Source: Blattamonas nauphoetae (lineage: Eukaryota; Preaxostyla; Oxymonadida). From it: a DNA stretch of 64,000 nt. The notes under the pieces are model-generated. The model worked only from the letters and a program-made list of their open reading frames with translations. It was not told where the DNA came from and searched no databases. The translations under genes and the position numbers were made by a program. The stretch lies in the NCBI GenBank assembly GCA_033064195.1, contig JARBJD010000038.1, positions 62,001-126,000 on the forward strand, read 5' to 3'. Of the stretch, positions 9,801 to 18,600 are shown in pieces. Within the stretch, counting starts at the first letter, position 1; the number at the start of each line of letters is the position of its first letter.

Positions 9801-12445
9801 TCTTTCTGAGTATTTTCCCCTTTCATGGCCGCTTTTGCTTTCTGAGCATTCTCGCTTTCCTGTTTTGATTGGTTCCATTCAAGGAGCACGAGCTCGTGGA
9901 TCAAATCTTTGATGAATGATGCTTGTTCTTTGTTTCTTCCAGGTGGGAGTTCGAGCTGCTTCATCAACCAGTCGACGACTGCGATGATGGAATCATTCCC
10001 AGGCGGTTTCACAGATTGTTTTGGTATTCTCTCTCTCAGCGACGTGTAGAACCTGTCGATCTTTTGAGCTTCCTTCCTTTTCTGATTGGTATCTTCCTTT
10101 CTTTTCTGCGGGGCTTGTACAAATCTGTCACGGTATTCCTCCCATTCCTGTAGGGCTTGTTTCATGTTGACCGAGCTGCCCTGAGCGATGTGAGATATGG
10201 GCGGAGTGACGACGATGTTTAAATCGTCTTCGATTACCTCTTCTTGCTTTCCTTCTTCTTCTTCTTTTCCCTTGGCTTCTTCCTTCCTTTTCTGCGGGGC
10301 TTGTACAAATCTGTCACGGTATTCCTCCCATTCCTGTAGGGCTTGTTTCATGTTGACCGAGCTGCCCTGAGCGATGTGAGATATGGGCGGAGTGACGACG
10401 ATGTTTAAATCGTCTTCGATTACCTCTTCTTGCTTTCCTTCTTCTTCTTCTTTTCCCTTGGCTTCTTCCTTCCTTTTCTGCGGGGCTTGTACAAATCTGT
10501 CACGGTATTCCTCCCATTCCTGTAGGGCTTGTTTCATGTTGACCGAGCTGCCCTGAGCGATGTGAGATATGGGCGGAGTGACGACGATGTTTAAATCGTC
10601 TTCGATTACCTCTTCTTGCTTTCCTTCTTCTTCTTCTTTTCCCTTGGCTTCTTCCTTCCTTTTCTGCGGGGCTTGTACAAATCTGTCACGGTATTCCTCC
10701 CATTCCTGTAGGGCTTGTTTCATGTTGACCGAGCTGCCCTGAGCGATGTGAGATATGGGCGGAGTGACGACGATGTTTAAATCGGCTTCTTTTTTGCGCT
10801 TTTTTTCTTCTTCTTTTCGTCTGTATGTTTCACGTGCTTGCCACAGATCTTCTTCTTGTTGACTTGTAACTATTTGTGCATGTTCTTTTTGTTCACGTTC
10901 TGTTGGTGTGATGACATCTGTTGACGATTTGTTGAAATTGAATTCTTCTTCTTGCTCGACTTCTTTCATCCATTCCTGATTGAACTCTTTCAGGGTTTGG
11001 AAGACAGACATGCTTGTTAAGTTTGTGTTGATTACATCATTATCCTTCTCTTCTTGCTTTTTTTCTTCTTCTTCTTCTTGTCTTGCTACTATTTGTGCAT
11101 GTTCAGTTTGTTTGGCTTTTCGACGAGTTTTAGTCGATTTCTGTGATGGTTTTGGTTTCGCTTCCACTGTCACTGCTCTTGATGTGAATTTCTTCCAAAA
11201 TTTCGTGCAAAATGAGTTCCACTTGGTCGATGAAACCCATCCGTCACCCAAGAGGGCTTTGAGCTGCGTTTCCACTGCTGAGTTCTTTGACGGCAAGGTT
11301 TTATCAACAGACGCCTCTGGCAGTCTTCTTGCGACATCCTCTTTTTCACTCTCGATGGAGAGGAGGATTTTCTGATCTCTCGTCCGAAGTTGCATATCCT
11401 CTGGTGAGAGGAGAGCGAACGGGGCTGTGGGTGTGCAGCCAACCATTGCAACGGCATCTTCCGCCAGCGAGAACGTTGGGAGACGAAAGATGTGACAGAG
11501 ATGGTTCGAAGAAGGCTCTGGAGGGGGCGATTTTTGGGCTTGCTTTTGTGGGGAGGAAGGTTGCGGTTGCTCATTGGGAGAGGTGTTTTCTTTCTTTTTT
11601 GGAGGAGGGAGTCGTAGTGGATCTGGAGAGGTGAAGATGAAATGGAGATGGTTGGGTCGGATGATTGCGGGAGGGGGGCAATCGTCATGGATGTGGATGT
11701 TGATAGACTGTTTGTACAATGTAACACGAGAGACTATCTTGTCATCATCATCATCATCAGAGATTTCAACAAATCTGAACGGTCCATTTGGGCTTTTTGA
11801 GTGAAAGAAAAGTTGTGGGTCACCGCCTTTGAAGCCTTTTTCATATAGGAAGTCGTGGGAACGGTGTGACAAGGTGCTCATCAGGATCAGCATGAGCGAT
11901 GTCTTCCCAATCCCTTGATCTCCAGCGATGTAGAATGCATGACCGGGGCGCTCTTTGGGTCCTCCTGACTTGAAGAAGTCGCAGATGAACCTCAACACAT
12001 GATAGAGGATGATATTGTAAACGGGACGGAAGAGCAGCGGGGTTGACAGGACTGCAACATCATTCTTGAGCCAAGTCTTTGAAAACAGGATATGGCCATC
12101 ATTGAGCAGAAAAAAGTCGCTGATAAACTTGCTGAGATAATCAAACCATTTTGGTGAGACAAGTTGTAGAAGTGCCTTGATCAAAGTGATTGTTTCTGAT
12201 TGAGCTTTGATGATGTTTAGATTGGCTTGTTTGCGCTCTTGTTGCTTTTTTTCTTCATCTTCTCGCTGTTTTTGTTTCTTTTCTTCTTCTTCTTTTCGCT
12301 GCAGTGCTTGCTTGGCTCTCTCTGCTTCTTGCAGGGCTTCCATTTCTCTCTTCTTGGCTGAAGCTATTATCTGTCTGGCCTGTTCGAAGTCTTGGAAATC
12401 AACATCGCTGTGAGTAGCATTGGGAGGGGGAGTATCTGCGCTCAT
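3827..12445 (-). CDS. Giant P-loop protein (2,872 aa) with coiled coils and internal repeats
   Basis: One uninterrupted frame starts at ATG 12445. Residues 25-80 are a K/E/Q coiled coil. Residues 168-185 contain a Walker A motif, GDQGIGKTS. This is followed by a possible Walker B strand (SINIHIHDD) and an HFIFTSPDP strand, an order reminiscent of the RHS/Crinkler-type NTPase domain. A further K/E-rich zone holds four copies of a 62-residue repeat (DNA about 10093-10780). The middle 1,500 residues are mostly helical and unrecognised. Near 4690-4740 a VFDIDETL motif resembles HAD motif I, but the other HAD motifs are not obvious. A serine-rich SLSPL repeat lies at about 4860-4990. The last 160 residues match the two small neighbouring genes. 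A nucleic-acid or effector role is possible by analogy with RHS/Crinkler proteins but is unproven. Confidence 0.8.
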   Translation of the reverse strand: MSADTPPPNATHSDVDFQDFEQARQIIASAKKREMEALQEAERAKQALQRKEEEEKKQKQREDEEKKQQERKQANLNIIKAQSETITLIKALLQLVSPKWFDYLSKFISDFFLLNDGHILFSKTWLKNDVAVLSTPLLFRPVYNIILYHVLRFICDFFKSGGPKERPGHAFYIAGDQGIGKTSLMLILMSTLSHRSHDFLYEKGFKGGDPQLFFHSKSPNGPFRFVEISDDDDDDKIVSRVTLYKQSINIHIHDDCPPPAIIRPNHLHFIFTSPDPLRLPPPKKKENTSPNEQPQPSSPQKQAQKSPPPEPSSNHLCHIFRLPTFSLAEDAVAMVGCTPTAPFALLSPEDMQLRTRDQKILLSIESEKEDVARRLPEASVDKTLPSKNSAVETQLKALLGDGWVSSTKWNSFCTKFWKKFTSRAVTVEAKPKPSQKSTKTRRKAKQTEHAQIVARQEEEEEKKQEEKDNDVINTNLTSMSVFQTLKEFNQEWMKEVEQEEEFNFNKSSTDVITPTEREQKEHAQIVTSQQEEDLWQARETYRRKEEEKKRKKEADLNIVVTPPISHIAQGSSVNMKQALQEWEEYRDRFVQAPQKRKEEAKGKEEEEGKQEEVIEDDLNIVVTPPISHIAQGSSVNMKQALQEWEEYRDRFVQAPQKRKEEAKGKEEEEGKQEEVIEDDLNIVVTPPISHIAQGSSVNMKQALQEWEEYRDRFVQAPQKRKEEAKGKEEEEGKQEEVIEDDLNIVVTPPISHIAQGSSVNMKQALQEWEEYRDRFVQAPQKRKEDTNQKRKEAQKIDRFYTSLRERIPKQSVKPPGNDSIIAVVDWLMKQLELPPGRNKEQASFIKDLIHELVLLEWNQSKQESENAQKAKAAMKGENTQKEGGEDEQEAEEIITEIEKCLEEQGKAIDSEDTAAATKGENDQKVGGEDTDTEKADATSKGTTAAKKKGKNKNSQEQMTPAEIAARKKEKDERERERELEITNALFALAMSYAPKPPDLIGEIQEFSDLIQKVKLTDPQTPPSLQDLTNLSKRLKSLKKHLEESDISEDVNLQQVREEVKKICDRVGEDNKTRRNLLYKALIDMVITPPWYDSHKPLLQSLFVVPKLDDMTTDINLRPHLGDILDQSRSQPSDNKALDFIIQKLIDNLNVSQTSTRIACDLLMTILKTPIAPVTSQIMPVVPKISFVNPLHFNVETRLRSVQNRIKQIQNELSFVSYMETFFFIARDMNILVTPHSILKGLSERIEKPKLKLNDERKAVYCRNLRDEGLSDWIKNATATLLPRPGAPKKSPLEVQLSIQRNLNEVITTFNTKYQPSEGSVINRKWLAIVRSMMNTILYLIDAGATRREILDRYGGLRQLLTTVYKSNQDHLLRVAAYPLNQKCEEPKSDYVNDRTVISNHFHAQKPLSLLELPRTLQLAPLSQDRLEQMTVALFARNQLCFLEMEDDLRFDDDSYVELFYTEFLQQLNPGDVVHRSFVDFMNATHLLSQKNFGVTPDDFPQFLENEHPELKSKKASVQTTRETRSLVEIMTERITLQVADPEQPFQDFSTRQFGVHLLLWASSDLLLKAACGTKRQESGTDKTTESLNEELPSEDSGDEKTGSPLNVARASIFGPSPRWLTSTDARTNRGLAFLWGGVLKSESATALIKVADSNHSRIMEFNTERFFFENSMDAAWDDIAALVPLFRHHTKDQKPPKHISSVFSLMVNKTPATIEQMKSLISFMAVSPFMELILQSEVVAALAKLMTQAKYNEFKEHQTIYGFKLPEYVEEPLVCISFLLNCPTPINLSSVSTSFHKEYIHLKSSELFCQVRPFFSTTSSQITSMPMLIFPNLSNQSVEGTEFPLSLIETGRGKTDFYAEDLQGTKRPWEGFDSLIVSRGIDETSETIFMPIQATTSKTHSLVEGGILLIQQLLFQAMCHLEPSEPIVAMYNYATTQRNPTFPSQTGILGFHMVSSHLEFDKNTLTHLSSILRHRDQPFITTPTVSQTTMTTQDIANTLLANLPPYPTFAENFGPWRTKLSLLNNPAAPYLSLPYRWKQFYDILQKSSPILITHNRMVRRTIQELHRIGVCPSDLGETELTRKETFSSFLLCFATSRRRKDLLDPPATTDSLEDDHNFVTLVQSVIGSDESETIKDILAPFSHQPDINQLDSLYRENCIQTRLHTVYRVMTNNAMKRLRNPAQECLSVLQSENDGGVFRVPAQNNLSAILHCGTVLLDNINPLSPTVSDSLHQSRTFRLPLHSFVLAKYGFSNSIPSLSELKQDEVKEEVTDVTPSPLIRWHPRRVVIDTSLLPSNILQADTLPYFTTFIHRLFDDPFIPVSTSLSTVIQDNRHDTTFILSQIRKIENILTSLNLEENPDILALVTKLSALKEHQQAFTVFSHLPEIQSCSQSRQLSSDQRDVIRTTIESIEAIQQQPTLVFVKSGSDFFPPSTEDPEFVDIKTEAYLFPIPFSTGYKEGELREELKQIYEPLTQLLPKRFPTGRPSLSPLSLSPLSLSPLSLSPLSLSPLSLSQPSFSQPIFSSLSLSRPQDGPNKEQRKSSPSKEEADNRARVIMNSLLHRIGETPITPLFVFDIDETLPIHESLPMSLRLNGHGSSWGMMRQRSLADVLWILFLTRISREVMALSLNTSVGPTSLTKHVIPFLANTLRLQEIKLPIQNNNDLPSVLNSLIDRAADQHINDDNRISNVGLELLVSAFQHAEDEPLLPLLSHLLMLCPSRQPGETRLDALINHPSPTVELDTLIRWFELLPSKTQPDELKVAINKGGFSPAKIRENLLRAFYLIIEHEREDLQLLVRQLDTAIRLILDETNPLFFDERDRQTLHDYKDLINMHYELNQEGSSREGFLNALYVLIDTILINLKPDQPNPQGA
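4860..4990 (-). repeat. 15-bp coding microrepeat (SLSPL)n
   Basis: Tandem GAGAGTGAGAGAGGC units (plus strand) encode SLSPL repeats in the giant P-loop protein. At least six near-identical units are visible. Confidence 0.85.
10093..10780 (-). repeat. 186-bp coding tandem repeat, four copies
   Basis: The phrase GGGCTTGTACAAATCTG recurs at 10111, 10297, 10483 and 10669, exactly 186 bp apart. The units look identical over nearly their whole length and encode 62 residues (DDLNIVVTPPISHIAQG ... KQALQEWEEYRDRF). Such identity implies recent expansion or gene conversion. Confidence 0.9.
11900..11930 (-). other. Walker A (P-loop) of the giant protein
   Basis: Encodes FYIAGDQGIGKTSLM, matching GxxGxGK[ST]. 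It follows a hydrophobic helix and an RPGHA lead-in, as in STAND/RHS-type NTPases. Confidence 0.75.
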
Positions 12446-12493
12446 GATATCTACTAATCTCGCAGATTGTAGAATTGTGTCTCGCGATCAAAA

Positions 12494-12504
12494 CCCATAG
12501 TTCC
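12494..12504 (-). promoter_or_regulatory. Shared upstream motif, copy 2
   Basis: GGAACTATGGG followed by TTTTGATC, 49 nt before the ATG of the giant P-loop gene. It has the same sequence and spacing as before the two small paralogues. Confidence 0.45.
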
Positions 12505-12697
12505 CCCCCAAAGGTCCTTAGACACGTTTTCTGGACAATGAGATCAATAATCTGAAGAGAGGAAAAATAGAACGGCAGTGAAGAGGAGAGAGGAGCAAAC
12601 ATCTCCAATGTGATATCCTGCTGACACAATCGGGACTTTTTATTGATTGTGGACTAAAACCTCTCAGAGGGATATCATCCTCTTTTGACTCTTATAG

Positions 12698-13522
12698 GCT
12701 TCTCAATGTTGAAGTTGCCTCAGCCGGAGCTCGCGTGGTGTCCTGGTCCGATCTATTTGATTACCGACGTGTTGCGAAAGAAGAACTCATTTTCGATCGC
12801 TCCGACAGCACTAAGTCAGTTCATTCCTCCATCAGTGACCGTCCTAACACTCATAATTGTTCTGATGATCAATATCCCGTCATTCGTCGAGAAATGAGGC
12901 CAAAACACCTCTGGACTCAAATCGCAAGCCGTGGACGCAAAAGGGAAGAAGCAAGAACTGCACAAGTCATTTTGGATGTTTGGGTCCACTTTTCTTTTTG
13001 ATATTTTCGTCTTCTCCTCATCATCTCGACTCCATTCCTATCTTTCATCGCTTCATCTTTCAGCCTTCCCTTGAACTTGGATCCTGCCTTCCACTCTCCA
13101 TTCATCAGAACAAGTCCTCACCTGCGTTTGTGACAATTGATCTTCTCAGAAAGTTCAACGTCCAGGCTGTGTCTCTCTCACACTCCCCATCGTCCTCTGC
13201 CCTCCTCCAATCTCGCCTGTCCGCTCCAGCCCATTTTCAAGTGTTCTGCGATGATAACATTGCTTCGAACTCCTCTCATGTCGACCTTTCATCGAATCAT
13301 TCACCAAACCAGACAAGAATCTTTCTGGGCGAAGGACACTATGATTTTGGGAAAACAACGAAACAAAACACCACGCAGACATTTTACATGGCAAAATCAT
13401 CACATGAAGACACTTATCAACCATGCAGACACGTCCGCGTTGAACTTCTGTCGAATCATGGAGACCTGGACTTTGTGTGTCTGTACAACGTTCAAGTCCA
13501 TCCTGATCTCACAGAAGAGTAA
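12698..13522 (+). pseudogene. Duplicated 3' half of the SUN gene (no membrane span or coiled coil)
   Basis: This is near-identical to 1598-2422 (offset about 11,100), with the intron kept at about 12978-13063. It encodes the SUN fold from VEVASAGARVVSWSDLFDY through SNHGDLDFVCLYNVQVHPDLTEE and the same TAA. The upstream exons for the nucleoplasmic part, the TM segment and the coiled coil are absent: the sequence before 12690 belongs to the 5' flank of the divergent giant gene. The SUN frame is still intact, so the copy is recent or selected. A new upstream exon would be needed for a membrane-anchored product. It is called a truncated duplicate, possibly a pseudogene. Confidence 0.75.
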
Positions 13523-13768
13523 GTTGTGTGGTGTTACTTTTCAGGGAGACAGTTTAATTGGCATCTTTTTCATTGTTGGACTCAAGTCAGTCGTTTTCAT
13601 TTCTCAGCTTCGGTATTGCTTTGAGTCGCTTGAAAGTGTGAAAATAAGGTGGATCCACAGAGAGAGCTGATAATACGTGAGACTCGTTGATTCACTTTCC
13701 AGAAACACTGAATAAGAGTGTGTGCAATTCAAATCGGTGAAGTGACAAGCAGGATGTTCGTGGGCGAC

Positions 13769-14632
13769 TTACATGCCTTGAGGGCTCAAGTGGGAGGGCA
13801 GACGACTGTCTAGAATGTTGGTGAGTAATATATAGACGGTGACGAGGATGTTTCTGCGAAGGTCTTTCCAGTTGTTAATCTTCTTGATGTGCTTGTTAGA
13901 CAGAAGCTTGAAGTCGGAAAGTGTTTGTCGGTCCCCTTCAGAGAAGAATTGTTGTGTGCCTTTGTGCAGAACTTGTCGAATCGATTCGGCCAGTTGGCAG
14001 AGGAGTGGTTGGAGATCCTCACGTTCATGTTCGATGATGAGAGAGAAGGCATTGAGGAGGTTTGCTCGAATTTTTGCTTCCGTGAAACCACCACTCCTGA
14101 TCGCAACGTCGAAGCTGGTTGTTTTGATGCTCGAATACAGAAGATCGAACCAGCGAGTCAGAGTGAGGAGTCTGACTTCGAGTGAGGGGTGATTGATGAG
14201 AGCATCCAATTGCGATTCATATTCTTGGTAGGAAGTGCAAAGCATCAAAAGGAGTGAAAGGAATTCGATTTGTGTCTCTGCTTTCAGGTGTGGATACACA
14301 CACACGACAAGCTCAACGCCGGTCTGGGGTTGCTCGTGAAGGTGGTCGAAGGCTTCTGCAGCGGGACGAGAAGTCAGGGCGTTGATAAGTGTGAGGATAT
14401 TGCTTTCATCTTTATCTTTAAGCAGCTGTATAGTTTGTTCTTTTTCCCGTTCGAGTGCCTCTTTTAATTGGTTGATTTCCGTATCCTTTTGCTTGAGTTG
14501 CTCCTTTAACAGGTTCGTTTCCGCATCCCTTTCAGTGTTTTCTCGCCCCAGTTTCTCAATTAACGCAAGGCACTCTTCCAGCGAGAGTTTTCTGGTTTCA
14601 GTATTGGGTTGGTGGGTATTTGGATCCATAGT
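13769..14632 (-). CDS. Second short paralogue: coiled coil plus helical C-terminal domain
   Basis: About 287 residues from ATG 14632 (MDPNTHQPNTETRKLSLEE). It aligns over its length with the 2710-3564 gene: the same coiled coil (LKEQLKQKDTEINQLKEALE), AETQIEFLSLLLML, INHPSLEVRLLTLTRWFDLL and SGGFTEAKIRANLLNAFSLIIEHE. The last 45 residues differ (KLLSNKHIKKINNWKDLRR replaces the INMHRRLNQPGSPR stretch), so the C-terminus was replaced or has diverged quickly. It lies downstream of the SUN duplicate in the same convergent arrangement as the first copy. Function unknown. Confidence 0.7.
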   Translation of the reverse strand, partial: TMDPNTHQPNTETRKLSLEECLALIEKLGRENTERDAETNLLKEQLKQKDTEINQLKEALEREKEQTIQLLKDKDESNILTLINALTSRPAAEAFDHLHEQPQTGVELVVCVYPHLKAETQIEFLSLLLMLCTSYQEYESQLDALINHPSLEVRLLTLTRWFDLLYSSIKTTSFDVAIRSGGFTEAKIRANLLNAFSLIIEHEREDLQPLLCQLAESIRQVLHKGTQQFFSEGDRQTLSDFKLLSNKHIKKINNWKDLRRNILVTVYILLTNILDSRLPSHLSPQGM

Positions 14633-14677
14633 ATCAACTCGTTCCCCAGATGCGATCGATGATACTTTGGATCTGGT

Positions 14678-14688
14678 CCCATAGTTCC
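14678..14688 (-). promoter_or_regulatory. Shared upstream motif, copy 3
   Basis: GGAACTATGGG followed by ACCAGATCC, about 46 nt before ATG 14632. Confidence 0.45.
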
Positions 14689-14710
14689 AACAAAATGTGA
14701 GACTCGGCAA

Positions 14711-15602
14711 GTTCGGAGAATATAAGAGAGAATAGCCACTCTGACAATTTTGGATTTCGAAAAAGTTGAGAAAAGAAACGAATAACTACGAAATAGTGTG
14801 TGCAACTCGGAAACAACCCTTTTCGAGTCTTTGAAATGATTCCGGAGACAAGGAACGACGAAAACCACATGAATCACTTGTGGACGCAAACTGATCCAAG
14901 GCAAGTGATGACTGAGTGACAGGAAGTGAGAACAGAATATTTTGAAAACGAACGGAAGGAGAGGAGAAACACTGAAGATAGAGATGCGGCTACGAGTCAA
15001 AGGAAGACGAAGGAAAGAAGAGTGATCTCGGATCAAAGAAAGGGTCAGTGTGAGGTGGTCAAGTGAGACGGAAGAGAATGTGTGACATCCAGCTGAGATG
15101 TCGATGTTGGAGGAAGAAGACACTCTCTTTGACTGAAGACGAGTGAGGTTGGGAGAACGAAGATGAATGGAGAAGGAAAAGGAAGAGAACAGAAGCAAAA
15201 GATCGACGAAGAAAGAGAACATGCACTCAGAGCACAGTGATGATTGCTGAGCGTTCAGAACAGAAGTGGAGTTGGCTCCGAAAAAGGCGTGATATATTTG
15301 GGAGGGGAGAAAAAAAGATGTTCTGTCCGAGTGGATTTGTCTCGGGATGAACAAGGAGTCGTGAAGTTGAGCGTGGGATGGAGTGGGGAAGATGTTACGA
15401 TACAGATTGAGGATGAACGATGGCAATGAACAATGGAGCAAATCTAGAGAATGAAGAATGGTGAAAGTGTGTGTGCTCGAGTTGGTTCGTTGTGAAGGGA
15501 ATGGAGACGACAGAACGAAAGAGTGTGTTGTTCCAAAACAAGAAGGTCTGAGTTCGAAATGGCCATTGGTGAGATGAGGATGAAGTGTGTGAGAAGGTGT
15601 GA
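14711..15602. other. Intergenic region, no convincing gene
   Basis: About 890 bp with a long but low-quality minus-strand open frame (serine/phenylalanine/leucine-rich). It overlaps the 5' flank of the neighbouring gene and resembles no family. I read it as non-coding flank. Confidence 0.5.
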
Positions 15603-18600
15603 TTAGCTGGTCTCCATTCCTGACACAGCCTTGGCTGCCTCGTTCTGCTGCAGAGGATCATGAGCAGCAGGAGGAGCGTCTGATTTCAGTTCGCTCAGAC
15701 GAGTCTTCACATCGGCGAGGGTTGGTCGGGAGTCGGGAGAGAGCGAGAGGCATTCGGTGACGAGGTCAGCAAAGTCCTGGTCTTCCCAGTTGTGGATGAG
15801 GGGCACGACACCTGCCTTGATCTGCCGAGACGCATTCACTGCATCCAGCTCCCCGAAGGGCACCTGTCCAGTCTCCAATTCCCACAAGACCAGGCCAAGC
15901 CTAAAAACTGCCGCTTTGTTGCGATCATATTGCTCTGCTTGCTCATTCGCTGTCCCTCCATCCTTCGAATCCTGTTCAGGAGCGTTCCAGCGACGATCTT
16001 CCTCATTCTTCGTCGATGCCGAAAGCGGGTGCATCCCGTCTGAAGCCAAAAGTTGAGAAATCGACTCGATTCGGAGGAAGGTGTTCTGGTTGAAGTCGAG
16101 GATGATCCAATGCGGAGACAGTTTGGAGAGCAGTTCACTCGACGGATGGTCAGCCATCATTCGCTCCAATCCCGTCACAATCCGTACTGTCATCTTCTTC
16201 TTCTCCACAACTCTCGCTTTCTCCACGTGCAGACGATGGTACAGAGTGTGCGTTGCATCAACAGACACAACTCCAGGCTCCCCATCGCACTTCACAGCAT
16301 CGACATATTTCACAGACATCACCGACGGCGTGCCGAGTGTGTGCACGTGCTCCCCGTGCTGCTTGTCCTCGCTCACCATCAGCAGCGAGTTGTTCGTCGT
16401 CCCAGTCGATCCGAAGATCGGTTTGATTGTGTTGTCTTGTGCGTCGCCCTCGTCTTTCAAAACATCACCCGCATCAGCCACATCCAGTTCTTCATTGTTC
16501 TTCTCTGCTGCCTGCTTCTTCGACTTTCTGCGTCGGCACAGAACAGCGATGACGATGATGAGGAGCACAGCGACGATAATCACAGCAACAATCGGAACCA
16601 CAATTGTCGTGACCACTCCTCCCTGAGACATGTTTCCCTTCCCCTTTCCAATCAGCGAGAACGAGTCTGTCGTCTGCCCATCTCCGAACACCAGTCGGCA
16701 TCGAATGTCAGATTTCTTGTTCATGTCGGCCAGAGAGGATTGGGGGAGGATGAATGACAGTTCTATTTCTGTCCATTTCGAAGGTTGGAGGGAGGAGATG
16801 TCGAGTCTGAGAGGATGTCCTTCGTTCGACATGGAGAATGCTTCTTCTTCGAACACTTCCAAAGACAGACCACACGGAATCATCATCGTTCCAACCACTG
16901 TCACCGAATACTCCTTAAGCTTCTTGTTTAACATGCTGGTTGACTTATTCGTCAGAAGAGTGGGGACGAAAAGTGTGGAGTGTTGAAGTTCACCATCCTT
17001 CGTAACTGCGCATTCATCCGTCCAGATCCAAAGATGAGGCGTCGACGGTCCATCCCCTCCATGCACTGCGTCCATTTCAATCGTTCCATTTGTGCACTTG
17101 ATGTTTCGTCGAAGAGATGGCCATTCCAAGTTGGAAGGAGAATTGTTGCTGAAATGACAGGCGGTGAGAGTGAGAGGAGCATCTGAGATGGAGATGGCTC
17201 CTTGTGGGATTTGAGTGAAATCGATGTGGGAGAGTGACGTTGGAGTCCCTTCAATCTGAATGAGACTCGACTCCCATCCACACAAATCTGATGTGTCGAC
17301 TTCGTTGAATGATGTTGGCAGTGTCAGTGACGAGAAAACGGAGTTTCTGATGGTCAGCGAGTCTCCATCGTTGACTGTCATGATCGTCCATCCTGAGCAC
17401 TCTGAAATGTTCATGTCGCTGATCGTGCTGCCCTCAAATGATGAAAACTCGAAGAGAGCATTCGTGAATGTTTGTTTCGAAAGCTTCACGTCGGTCAGAT
17501 TGAATGCCGCATTGTTCACTGAGAAGGGTCTTCCTTCCATCGTTTTTGAGGAAGTTGCTGTCATTCCTGTCAAACTCAGACTTCCTCCTTCAATTTGGAC
17601 GATTGTTCCCTTCAGTGGGATTCCAATTTCGACTTTCAGCTGAGAAGCTGTCACGGTCCCACCAAAAACAGAGAAAAGGACCGAATTCTGTGCCATCTCT
17701 GATCGGATCTCGATGTCTGATATTTCTGAAGTTCCAGCAGTGACTTTCAGAAAGCAAGCTGAAGATTCTGCTGTCGATGAGAGAACAAGATGGGAGAGAA
17801 TGAGTGTGGTGGATGAGTGCACAATCACAGCCTCAGCTGTTTGTGTCGATGGCAGAGAGAATGTCAGTTTGGAAATTGACGTGGAGTCAATGTCCTCAGA
17901 CACAAATGAACCAGCTGGAGACACAACACACGTGCTCAGTGCATTCGGATTCCCAGCAAAAGTCAACTCGTCGGGAAGTGAGATCGAAGTCGACAGCGTC
18001 ACCTCGTCCATCACAACAATCTTCTTTGTGTTCTGCGGAGTGAGGCGAGTCAGTGACAGTTCAATCGTCGAACACCAAACACTGTTCGATCCACACTTCT
18101 CCGAGTTGTATCCAGACGAGGACACCCCAACTGGGCCTGTCGACGGGAGAAGATAGAACAGAAGCGACGCTGAGAGCTCAATCGATTCGTCGAAACTCCA
18201 AAAGTGGTCCAGTTCAGAGTGTTCGTCGTACGAGTTTTCGAATCGATCATCACCAACTCCGATCCAGCTCGCGAGGTTGTGGCCAACGAGAGAGATGAAA
18301 CAAGATTCTTCGTTTCCATTTTCGTTCTTCTCGAGGAAGTGAAGATTCGTCAGAGTGAATGAGAAGAGGGGATCAGGCGTGGATTCGTCGAAGGGAGGGA
18401 ATGAAAGAGCGAGAATCGGTGATTCTTTCGAAGATGATATCGACGAGAATTGGATCATATTCAGCAGCAACGACTTCCCTGTCTTCATCTCGATGCTCAG
18501 AACCGTCCCGTTTCCAGTCGAGCGGGTGATGGACGACACATTGCATGCGTTGAGAATCAGTGAGCCAGACGTGTGAGTGATCAGAGGAGACGACGAGAGT

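Noticed and set aside
14560-15441. A 293-codon minus-strand open frame
   Set aside because: Composition is low-quality (S/F/L-rich), it overlaps the 5' flank and start of the adjacent gene, and it resembles no family.
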